Shown one piece after another: positions 21,113 to 30,325 of a DNA stretch of 64,000 nucleotides. The DNA is taken from assembly GCA_021234155.1 (NCBI GenBank), contig JAJEKV010000041.1, positions 2,608,447-2,672,446 of the forward strand, in the 5' to 3' direction. A program made the position numbers and the translations under genes. Each line of letters begins with the position of its first letter. Within the stretch, counting starts at the first letter, position 1. The notes beneath the pieces were generated by a model that made no database searches, was not told the origin of the DNA, and worked only from the letters and a program-made list of their open reading frames with translations. Origin of the DNA: Isoetes taiwanensis. Its lineage: Eukaryota > Streptophyta > Lycopodiopsida > Isoetales > Isoetaceae.

Positions 21113-22347
21113 TTAAATTAGTTGAGAGCAATGCATACCTTTCACAGCAGGGAAACCAAGCTGAATTCGAATGCCCTCATCCCGGATGCAACCTTTTATG
21201 CAATTGTCTTTCATGGACGGATAACACAAGCGAGAAGAGGCAATAAGCATCTGCATGGAGCTAGCGACAACAAACCAGTTTTGCCAAAGCCTTGGCCCAA
21301 GCAGTACATGAACCGAATGTGATGAAGCTGCTCTAGAAGTAGCTCCTCGAGGGGTAGGGCCTCGGGTCTTGAGAACAATAGGTCCTGCTCTCCCCATGAA
21401 ATCAAAAATCTGTGAATGCCTTTCTTTGAACCAATTCAATGCAATTAAGTTTTTCCTTTGCTTGTTCAATTGAGATTTCATGCCTTTCAATGTCTTTAGT
21501 TGCTTCACGCAAACCAATTTCTAGCTTAGAAGAGTCTTTGTTCTTTATCATGTCTACTTATAACCAAGTCTTCCAACTTGTACTTCAACACTCCGAACAT
21601 AACTTGATTTCCAGCGGGGATCCGGGACAATTTGTCAAATTCTGTTTTGTCTCATCTATTTTTGGGCGGTCTGCTGCTGAGATCTTGGATAGCATATCCT
21701 TTCTACCCTCAATCCGGTGATGACCTTCAATGCATCCCTCCTTTTTTCTTCGGTGCTTCTACTTCATTCAATAGGTTAGTTTTCTCCTCCAACCCATGCT
21801 TAAGTAAGCGCTTTATTGTGTCAACATCTGATCTAGAATAACCCGGGGCTCTAATATTCTGGCACGCAATACGATGTCTGTTTGATAGTTGAGGATTTAC
21901 TGTTGTAGGGTCCTCGTAACGTCACGAAATGAGGGTTTTGGCAAGATCTTTGGCAGTCCTAGCCACGTCCATCCAATCAACAAGCCATCCCTTCAAGTGA
22001 AGAGCAAATGCACGGCAAAATAGGTTGAAATATAATGGTTTGTAACTTTGTTTCTTGCCATAAACCAATTCATAATATTTAAAAATCATCTTTCCATGCG
22101 TTCGGATTCTCCCTTCCTTGAATCCTAAATGCTTTTTTGGAGCTTCACCCCATACCTCGTTCATAACCATCTCTAGGTTGGGTATGTGGGCCTCTGCATG
22201 TTTATCACGGAGGTCTTTGGCTTGGATCACCTCGGAACCCAAAGCGTAAACTCCTTGGAGGTAAAATTCCCTTCTTAGGAAGCAGCGGCATCTTGCTTTG
22301 GGCTGTGGTGATGAGCAAGCACTCATCCGGGGGCGTTTTGGGGCCAT
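21113..22347 (-). pseudogene. Coiled-coil/zinc-finger cargo gene of the level-2 transposon
   Basis: ATG at 22347 begins MAPKRPRMSACS, a basic start. The first exon (to about 21922) contains HGKMIFKYYELVYGKKQSYK and FCRAFALHLKGWLVDW. A likely intron ends GGTTATTCTAG near 21843, followed by SDVDTIKRLLKHGLEEKTNL (coiled coil) and further eroded helical segments (KLEDLVISRHDKEQ). The distal part 21517-21113 ends with NCIKGCIRDEGIRIQLGFPA, which aligns with the end of the zinc finger in the paralogue at 22992-24229 (TCPSCESQMPHNWFRSIGLP). Frameshifts and stops occur between 21850 and 21520, so it is probably broken. Function unknown. It is the outermost gene, next to the right TIR. Confidence 0.5.
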
Positions 22348-22580
22348 AGCTAGATGAAGAATTCGTGATCGAATTCAAGCGAGAGAGAAGGCGGGCGGGA
22401 TAGTGAGCGAGAGGCAAACCAAGAAAGAATTTGGGAAAGAATTTCAAAATCCGATAATTGCGGGTTCAGAGTAGTGGATAGCCATTAATCATGGCAGTTA
22501 CTAGCTGGTCATGATGACAGTTATTCCAAAAATGTGCATTCGGTACATATGTATATGTACAAAAAGGGCTACATTTATAG

Positions 22581-22602
22581 ACACCCTTTCATGCTTTTAC
22601 CC
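22581..22602 (-). repeat. Right terminal inverted repeat of the level-2 transposon
   Basis: Perfect reverse complement of 7865-7886. Immediately outside lies the resumed 3' LTR. Confidence 0.92.
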
Positions 22603-22827
22603 AGAGAGCATTTCCTCTCATTGTTTAGGTTTTTGCTCACGTTTTGTAGCACCTCCTTTTGGAAGCATCAATATGATTCTGTTTTGTTCATTCTTTGTTT
22701 TGTTCTTGTTCTTGGAGTTTCTTCCCACCTTCTTTTGTTGATCCATGAGCATTTGTGGCAGCCTTGTGGCATCCGGCAGTCATGGACTGCTGCTGCAAGG
22801 TGATGCCAAGAACCCCAAATATCAACA
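22603..22827 (+). repeat. 3' LTR, right part
   Basis: Resumes at AGAGAGCATTTCC and runs to ATATCAACA. 227 + 225 = 452 bases, exactly the 448 of the intact LTR plus a 4-base duplication (AGAG), which measures the TSD of the inserted transposon. Confidence 0.92.
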
Positions 22828-22991
22828 TGCATCATTCAAATTATCAAACTAAATAAGTACTTATAGAAGAAAAATCCAAAGTAGTTATACTTCACAAGAA
22901 TAACTTACTTTTCAGTCTTTTACAACTATTACTTTGTTTAGCATTGTCTCTCTTCAAGTTTGGGCTTGTGGATGATAATAAAGTGCAATCT

Positions 22992-24229
22992 TCAAATTAT
23001 ATCAGGCTCCTCCAAGTCAGCAGGTGTGCTTAATGATGGATCTTGACTCTTTTCAATGGACTGCACTGCACTATAATTGGGAGCAGAATCTATTGCAGAT
23101 CTACATGGAAGTCCAATGGACCTGAACCAATTATGAGGCATCTGGCTCTCACAAGAGGGACAAGTTGATCTCTTTGAGAAACATATGTAAGCGCAAATTG
23201 GATAAAAACTGTGCATGCAATGTGCAACAATGGCTGACACACAAAGTGGGTCATAGGCATATGTACAGAAAGAACAACTTTGTAATCTTGCAAATGCTAC
23301 GATAGAGCATTTTGGATGTTCCAAAAATGGAAGGTTGAGTTGCAGTCCAGACATCTTACTTAGAGATGAAGCTATTTCTTTCAACTTCTCCAGCCTTGGT
23401 TGGAGTCCATGTTCTTCATCTTTTGCCTGTTTAAAAATAAAAAGAATGATGAAGGAGAAAGAAAAAGTATTGAGCACTATGTAATTGCAAAGGTCATTAG
23501 CAATTACCCCTTTGTGAATTTTCTCCATACTCTTGTATGCTGTTGTCGCCTCCAAAAGTTTCTTTTCCTTGAAAACCAGCATTGACGATAAGAATGTAAT
23601 GACATTGGAGTGCTCACACCTGGCCTTTGCTGCTTCAATTTGCTGTTTTGCAACATCCACCTCGTAACTGCACTTCTTCCACAACTTCCTTTCTTCCTTC
23701 ATTTCACTGGCTGCACTTTTAACTCTAACATTCAAGTCATCCTTCTGCTTATCTAACTCAGCAATCAAGGAGTTGATGACAGAATAGTCCACTATACACC
23801 AACAACGTTTGTATGAGGAAATAAGGACTCATACTCTTCTTCTTTCTCAACCTTAGCTGTAACACTTTTCTTCGTTTTAACCACAAATGACTGCCAGTTA
23901 ATCTTTTGTCCTCTCACATGCAAAGTGAATGCCCGTGCAAAAAACTTCCCAATCTCTCCAACACAAACATCAATTCTTTGGTAATATCTTCTGTAGATGT
24001 TCATAAACTGATCCACAAATAGTGGATTCATTCGACTAGACTTATAAATTTGCTTGGTACCCACCAGTTTTACACAGCCAAATATTTTGCTTATCTCATC
24101 TTTAGCCACATCTGCCTTTCTTACATCTGAAGAGATCATGTCCTCAGAAGGCAACACAGATGTGTCAAACATCCTCCTTGCTTCCTCTTCGTCTATGGTC
24201 ACTTTAGTTTGAGTTTTATTTGTTGCCAT
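22992..24229 (-). pseudogene. Coiled-coil/RING-like zinc-finger gene (level-0 copy)
   Basis: ATG at 24229 starts MATNKTQTKVTIDEEEARRM. The N-terminal domain contains FFARAFTLHVRGQKINW, paralogous to FCRAFALHLKGWLVDW in the transposon copy. A frameshift near 23792 is needed to enter the second part: a long coiled coil (LIAELDKQKDDLNVRVKSAA onwards), an 81-base in-frame intron (about 23507-23427, GTAATT...AAACAG), and a Cys/His-rich finger C-x2-C-x7-C...HC-x-H...C...C-P-x-C (SCSFCTYAYDPLCVSAIVAH, then TCPSCESQMP) of RING-like layout. It ends DLEEPDII-stop at 22992. RING fingers usually bind E2 ubiquitin ligases, but the spacing is not canonical and the function is unknown. It lies outside the level-1 insertion and belongs to the locus interrupted by it. 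Confidence 0.55.
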
Positions 24230-25015
24230 TCTATCCCTACACCAGCTTTGAAATTATATATCAGTGAAAGTTCTTCATTGTCTCTGCAAAAAACTAAACC
24301 AATCCAAATCATAGCACTAAGTATCCTGAATAGTACTAACTTTAAGAGCTTAGCAATGAGCTGCTACTTTTTCCAAATAATTACTCATCAACACCAATTA
24401 CCTTGAGCCTATTGTCTGCAAAATAGCAAATGCTTAGTATGTCATGCTAAATAGCAGCTAACTCTTTCTAACTTAGCACTGAACTTCATCTTCTTAGCAA
24501 CCGCCGCTAATAACAATTTGAGCCTGCAAGTGTAGCACAAAATTTGCGTTGTTAATGTAACCTGCTACTTAGCAAATGTTGCCTGCAAACATAGAACGAA
24601 ATCACTAAGCAACTCGTACACAACACATACTAACTAGCAAGTACTGCCTGCGAAATATAGTACCAATATAACCTGTTAGCATAATTTGCTAACTGATTGT
24701 CTGCAAACATAGTACCAAATGCTTAATTCGTTAGCATCAACTACTGAACTTGCACGACCAAACATTACTGCGCTGTACTTTCCACTAATGCCAAGCCCAA
24801 AAAATTCTAGCTTCAAATATCACACTAATAAAGAGATGAATCAAAGCAAGATGGAATGCAATCCTCCGCACCTGCTACATTAACCTTTGTCCTCAATATA
24901 GAAGCATGAAATATAATAGAATAAAACCATTTCCACATTATTTACCATTCCCAAAGATTTGTCAACAAAGATTAGATGCTTACCACTAGAACAACTTTTC
25001 TTGAGGCTGAGAAAT
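24230..25015. other. AT-rich 5' flank of the coiled-coil gene, no gene recognised
   Basis: Contains scattered TTAGCA/TGCCTGCAAACATAG-like motifs (24410-24740) that recur irregularly, perhaps degraded tandem repeats or the leader of the gene at 22992-24229. No coding similarity seen. Confidence 0.4.
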
Positions 25016-25345
25016 TGTTCAGATGGGCAATTTGATCCGAGCTCTTTACCAAGCAGGGTAATGGGATCTCGATTGACTGGCAATCGATTGTTTAGAATGG
25101 TGTAAATAACCGAATTCGATAATTACTGCTGTGGAAGCAGCACAGTCATAGCAATTTAATCCGGCCAGTTAACCAAGCAGGAAAATGGGATCTTGATTGG
25201 GGCTTTTGTTGAATCTAATGACTGGCAATTGATTGTTCAGAATGGTACAAATAACGGATTTTGATCATTACTGCTGTAGGAGCAGTACAGTCACAGCAAT
25301 TTGATCCGGCCAGTTAACCAAGCAGAGTACGGGGATCTCGATGGG
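25015..25345 (+). repeat. ~140-bp tandem repeats, two full copies and a part
   Basis: The unit GGCAAT-GATTGTT-AGAATGGT, AATAAC, GAT-ATTACTGCTGT-GGAGC-AG, ACAGTCA-AGCAATTT and CCGGCCAGTTAACCAAGCAG is present from about 25078 and again from about 25218, with a partial copy before. It could be near an end of the level-0 element, but no matching inverted end was found. Confidence 0.7.
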
Positions 25346-25399
25346 GAGTAGCTATGTTTCTGAATCCAATCCAAGAAACTCTAAGAAAGAAGGAAAGGA

Positions 25400-26330
25400 A
25401 GGTTCGACGGTTTAGGATCCCATGGGCGGGATTTAGTGCTAAAATAAAATTTAAAAATTCAGTTACATCCCGTTAATTAGCGCTATTATTTAGGGCTAAA
25501 AATGGCATCATTTATGCCACCCGTAGCGTGGGAGAACCCTACTCTTGTATTGGGAAGGGGGGTAGAGACCTAGTAGCCTTACTTAGTGATGCTCCTAGTT
25601 AGACCCTTTAGTTCCTATTATATTGCGGCCTGTGCATAGGAACCCACGAGGCTTCGAGGGCTATGATGTGACTCAGCACCACACAATGAGGCTAGAGGAG
25701 ATGCGGAGGGAGGGTCCCTGCTGAGCGTGGCTACTAGGGACCCCATAGCGGGCTAGGCTTATGGCCGGTCACTTCGTGTGGGCCGGGCATGGGTCCGACA
25801 CCTCCTGGGGCAATGGTGTTGCCCTGCCTCTCAAGAGCTACAGGTGACGGCCTGGCTCTTATTTTGGGGGGTTAAGTCGGGGAAGAATCGTGTGTCGCCA
25901 CGATTCTCTAGCCGCCTGTGGAACCTCTAGACCCCGAGAAGGGGGAGATGCAACCCTTCTTGCCTCGACGGACCGGGGAGATGTAACCTGGAGTAGTCTC
26001 GATGGGTGATACCATGAGATTGCGTACCCGGAAGGCTAGAGTCATGCCAGAGCCCGATCTAGCCCATCTGCAAAGTATGCACAGGAGGGGCGGATGGAGT
26101 GGTCAACCCTAGCCATTGTCTCAAGCCAGCCCCGCCATTGTTACGACTCGGTCTACTCTATCTTGAGGCCTAGCCGTCAGTCTACCTCCCCATGAGTCTG
26201 AGCCTTGGGTAGGAGCTCTCATGTTTTATGGCATATGTTTATCTCTATTGTATCTATGGAGCTATGGATGTGCTACCCTTCGGGGTAGTTCGATGTATTG
26301 TTATTGCTAGTTCTGACGTTGTTTATGCTT
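25400..26330. other. GC-rich block, unassigned (transposon-like)
   Basis: A sharp rise in GC with purine-rich GGGGAGATG and CCGGAAGG-type motifs, but only short frames and no recognisable domain. Composition differs from both sides, suggesting a separate repeat family, possibly an LTR or retroelement leader. Confidence 0.35.
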
Positions 26331-27560
26331 TCGTTGTGATAGGAGCCCATAGGGGAAGGGCGCGCAAGCTTCGTGTCCCCTTCTCGCACTAGGGACACCC
26401 TGGAGTGCGGGATAGACGGAGGGCCCGTGCGGTCGAAGGACTGGATGGGGGATTTCCCACAGAGCGTAGGGCCGGGCGCCGTATATTTTGTAGGGAGCGT
26501 CACACCACGGATTATGTCCATCATGCCCATTGCGGATGCAAATTCGAGCACAACTAGTATCATCCTTGCTTGGATTGATTGGCATCACTGTACGAAGACG
26601 AAATCCACATCTTCTTTTAAAGCTCCGTCTTGTTTGCCTTACACCCTGCAGACATCTTCCCCACGATGACATATATAATCCACACAAGACATATCATTCA
26701 TCCACTGCCTGGTATGTCGATGAATCAATCTTACCCTGTGCTCTACCTGTAATTGTTCCACTCGGTTATCTAGAGAGTGGCAAGGTACTTCTTCCTCGTA
26801 ATTGAAAAGCTCTTTCCTGCTTGAAGGCATTATATGCCGAAGCTTGCATTTACAAGCTGCTATGCATTGTCTCACATAAGTTTCCGGAATGCCATGGAAC
26901 TTAGATCCAACCTGCCATTTGTTTGATATTGTCCAAAGTAGGGCATATGAGCAAATGCCACAGACCCCCTTCAACATGACCTCTGAAGATGATTTGCTTC
27001 CACATCCATGACGGTGGGATAAATAGCCATTTTCCAAAGGTTATGCGAGTGAGACCTGTTTGTGTATCCACTTGGAACTTATCTTGAAAGCTCAACCACC
27101 TTGCCATGATCTGTATATCTCGTGAGTTATGTTGACGAACATAACCTAGAGGAAAGTTCGGATCCGTTGCAAGCACATCTTGGCAAGAAGGATGGACAGA
27201 ATTTATGATGCAATGGACCATTAAATTGTATGACACCTCAGTAAAAACACAGCCTTCATCGGATGCAATTGTAGGAATAGATGGTAATAATGCAACGCAG
27301 CTTTCCTCATTCGAGGGATCATTTTGCTGGTTCTCGTGTGCTTCATGCTCTTCATTAACAAAGCCTCAAAACATGCATCTTCGTCAATATTCTCGAAAGC
27401 ATAATCACTTACATTTTCATCTGAATCAGATGGAGTTGAATCCATTGAAAGCACTTCTTTTTCATCCTCTTCCAAGCCCAGGGATCTCACCAATTTAAAC
27501 CATGTGCGTGGATGATAAGGGGTTTTTTTTGTTGTCCAACGTATCATATATGTATGAGTA
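26300..27560 (-). pseudogene. Unassigned minus-strand gene remnant
   Basis: Overlapping minus-strand frames carry protein-like text: SLGLEEDEKEVLSMDSTPSD near 27450, then in another frame VSYNLMVHCIINSVHPSCQD and NSRDIQIMARWLSFQDKFQV (27245-27050), then GKWLFIPPSWMWKQIIFRGH, and a shifted piece with ETYVRQCIAACKCKLRHIMP (about 26880). The many aromatic and Cys residues and frame shifts suggest a decayed transposon-encoded protein. No family recognised. Confidence 0.35.
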
Positions 27561-28920
27561 AAATATGGTTATTTGGTTTTGAATCCATATTCGTACGACT
27601 AGGGTCGTTTTGGCCAGATAGAATTTTCCGTATGGCAGAAGATGGGGTTAATCTTCTAACTTCTAGCTAGGAAGGAGTGGGTCTTGGAACATGATATTCA
27701 TAGTTTACCTACAAAAGTCTTTGAGTTATATGTTAACTTAGGATCATGAAAACCTTTTCAATACATATTCATACTGAACAAATCATTCTTTAACTCTTTA
27801 GTTCACTTTAATCTATGATCCACAATTCGTTTGCAATATTTATATGATAAGGTTTATGCCATATGTTAAGATGCATTTTGTATTTATACGAGAAGGATCA
27901 TTGGTACTACAAAAAAAAATCATATAAATACGATATGCAGTAGACAAAAGTTGGAAACAATAGAACGTATCATATGGGGTTTTCTTAGAAAATTTTCGTA
28001 TACGAAGGGGTTTTTTGGGATCCTAGTAACGCACATGGCGTATCCATATATAGAGAGCTAACACCCCCCGGCTTCCAAGTTGAACTCTAGCTCTATCAGG
28101 CGATTGATAATAAGCTGTAACTTGCATGAACAAAGGATGCTCAAGGAGCTCTGAAGATATAGAAAACAAACAAGTTCAAGTATTTATAAGACAAATGTGT
28201 GCTCACGAAGGTTCCCCTTTAAATTCAAAATGTTAACATGCTCCTTACGCTAAGAGGACACCATTTAATGCCACAAGATCTTACACATGCCACAAGACCT
28301 TACACACGTGCATAGACTCCATTTTATTTTACAAAATGGAAACCTTATAGTTTCCTATCCAAATTAAAACTATACACTTTACGAGAAACCTAATGTAGTA
28401 TCAAGGGAACTTAATGTAGTTTCTTTGGAAACCTAATAGTTTGAGTTTCTTTAGAAACCTAATGCAGTTTCAAATTCAAAATGTTGGCGTGCTCACGCTA
28501 AAAGGACACCATTAATGCATTTGGTAATACAATCTTCCACAAGATGTTACACATGTGGGTAGATTACATTTTGTCATATAAGCTTGCACATGTGCCACAA
28601 GATCTTACACACGTGCCTAGACTCTTTCATTTTATTTTAAAAAGCTAAAACCTTAATCATTCCTTATTATTCATTCCTTATCGGGTTTTTTTGTATCCTT
28701 CATTTCTGGCCATTGATTGCTGGAATATTCTGTGCTCCATACGAAATCAAGGGCCATTAAATTTTTCGCCCCTAAAACGCCTGCCACTTCCAATGGTCCA
28801 AAAGCAATACATGGTTAGAGAGGAAAAAAAACCCCAAAGGTAGCTGAGCCCGGCCAATCGGGCAGGCACGCCTTTTTTGGCGGGCTCACAAACTGCCCGG
28901 AATCAACGAGATTCTTAGGA
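27560..28920. repeat. AT-rich DNA with two ~150-bp direct repeats
   Basis: Around 28205-28340 and 28470-28650 the order AAATTCAAAATGTT, ACGCTAA-AGGACACCATT, CCACAAGATCTTACACA, CACGTGC-TAGACTC and CATTTTATTTTA recurs. Nothing else recognised; the 27900-28080 stretch is simple AT-rich DNA. Confidence 0.55.
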
Positions 28921-30325
28921 ATGAACCGGATCATTTGCAATCAACCGGTACGCTCCGATCTAGGCAAAGAACCCAATAATTTCGACACTCTCAATCTCCA
29001 TCTCACGGGATTCTTTGAAGAACCCCATAATCACCGCCATGCAAATAACTCACGAATAACAATCCGGAGAATTGAATATCGCTTCTACCTCTTCTTCTTC
29101 GATTTGCCCGGACATATCAAGATGAGGAGGTTGCAATCGAATCGAAGCAAGAACAAAGCGAGCGAAATGGGAAGAGCTTGGTGGTAGATGATCCATCCAT
29201 GCCCATGCCGCTCAAAAAGAAAACGCATCCTTCCCCATCCTTCTATTACGAAACCATGTCTTGCAGAAGTCTTAGCCGATTTTTGCAATGCTCAAGCCAA
29301 CAAGCACCCCATTTTTGGAAGCAAACAAGCAGCTCAAACCAGGTAAAAAATACGCTTCCTCTACGATTTTCCATACAATACCCAGCCAAAATCTAGGCCC
29401 AACCATGCCAGAGATACCCTCCCCAAATACCAAACGAAATAATAGAACATACTAGAGTTTTCTCAAAAGTAAATTACATATAGTTTCCATATTAAAAACA
29501 TTGCAAGGTTTTCATAGAGGAAACCTAAGATAGTATCCATGAAAACTTAATATGGTTTCAATGGAAACTTGATGTATCCTATTGAAACCGTATTAAGTTT
29601 CAACAAGAAACCCTGTAAGGTTTCCGGCAAACTTCAACCAAATCGCCAGTAGAAAAAACCATCGCACCAAAATGGTCCATTCTGCGCTTGAGAAAACCAA
29701 GAGAATATTTTGTGCGAGAAACGCTGCCGGCTGAGCTTAAACGAGAATTACTTGTTTTCTAATCTGCACATCAAGACTTGTTGTGACTGTGAGGAGCCCA
29801 AAAATTATTTGCATTGCTATCTAGACCCATCTGCGGCAGACGAATAAGAAGCTTGGTTATTTCTATCCGGCAGTGCTGGTGTTTTGGCTGATTATTACTT
29901 CTGTGAGAGGTGCCTCACCTGCTTCTGGAAAATTCGCAACATGGGTAGAACAAAATGTTCACCTAATGCATCTGTAACTCGAGCTGAGTACATAAAAATC
30001 CTGAAAGATGTTGCCCTACTGAATGATTTTGGGAGGATCTCAGATGGCACATAAATGAAGGACCTCTCTAAGCAAATGCTGAAAGGATATGGTGCAGAAA
30101 GCTGGTCTGGAATCTACAGTTCAAAAAATCATTGGCAAGAAGACCCAAGGGGCAGCTCTACAGCAAATGCAACTCAGCATTGGAAGGACTGCTATAGGCA
30201 AGGAAATAAATGAGAGTGTTATTAATCTAGCTGATGACAATGCTACAAATATGGACACACAAGCTGACGAATCGGATGAACAGGAAGCCCTCCTTCTTAA
30301 TCAAGTTTTCTTAAATAATACATAA
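28921..30325 (+). pseudogene. Plus-strand gene fragments, possible PHD-type zinc finger
   Basis: An open stretch from 28921 leads to SITKPCLAEVLADFCNAQAN and KHPIFGSKQAAQTR before a GTAAAA donor at about 29341. A further exon near 29720-30050 encodes KTCCDCEEPKNYLHCYLDP and, after a stop, YYFCERCLTCFWKIRN, a C-x2-C...H-x-C...C-x2-C order compatible with a PHD finger. The last frame, 30089-30325, reads GLESTVQKIIGKKTQGAALQ and ends with an acidic tail. At least two stops interrupt it. PHD fingers usually read histone tails, but the assignment here is weak. Confidence 0.35.

Larger units (their letters stand above)
7865..22602. mobile_element. 14.7-kb TIR DNA transposon with transposase and cargo genes
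   Basis: Perfect 22-bp inverted termini (GGGTAAAAGCATGAAAGG...) sit at 7865-7886 and 22581-22602, inside an LTR whose intact partner proves the insertion point and a 4-bp TSD (AGAG). The plus strand carries a decayed transposase (about 8600-11120). The minus strand carries an FCP1-like HAD phosphatase (18131-17665 continuing at 12509-12273), an Ulp1-like peptidase (19633-18251), linker exons (20536-19875) and a coiled-coil/zinc-finger gene (22347-21113). A 4-bp TSD is compatible with several superfamilies; Sola, with 4-bp TSDs and known outside seed plants as far as I recall, is one candidate, unconfirmed. It contains one further 5.2-kb insertion. Most genes show frameshifts, so it is probably dead. 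Confidence 0.85.
4283..22827 (+). mobile_element. Young non-autonomous LTR retrotransposon, 3' LTR split by a DNA transposon
   Basis: Borders are TG...CA with a perfect 5-bp target duplication TGCAT at 4278-4282 and 22828-22832. The 5' LTR is 4283-4730. The 3' LTR is 7638-7864 plus 22603-22827. The internal region (4731-7637, about 2.9 kb) has a primer-binding site and a polypurine tract but no gag, protease, reverse transcriptase or integrase that I can find, so it must have been mobilised by a partner element. I counted three substitutions and two one-base indels between the two 448-bp LTRs, so it is young. Its TGGCGCC-type primer site resembles that of Tat/Athila-like Ty3 elements, but without a pol gene the family is open. 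Confidence 0.9.

Noticed and set aside
7865-22602. Possible integrated large DNA virus (phosphatase, Ulp1-like peptidase, zinc fingers)
   Set aside because: Precise TIRs, a 4-bp TSD and a transposase explain it as a transposon. No capsid, polymerase or packaging ATPase was seen.
25400-26330. GC-rich block considered as a host gene or rRNA spacer
   Set aside because: No open frame or rRNA-like segment could be recognised; left as unassigned repeat-like DNA.
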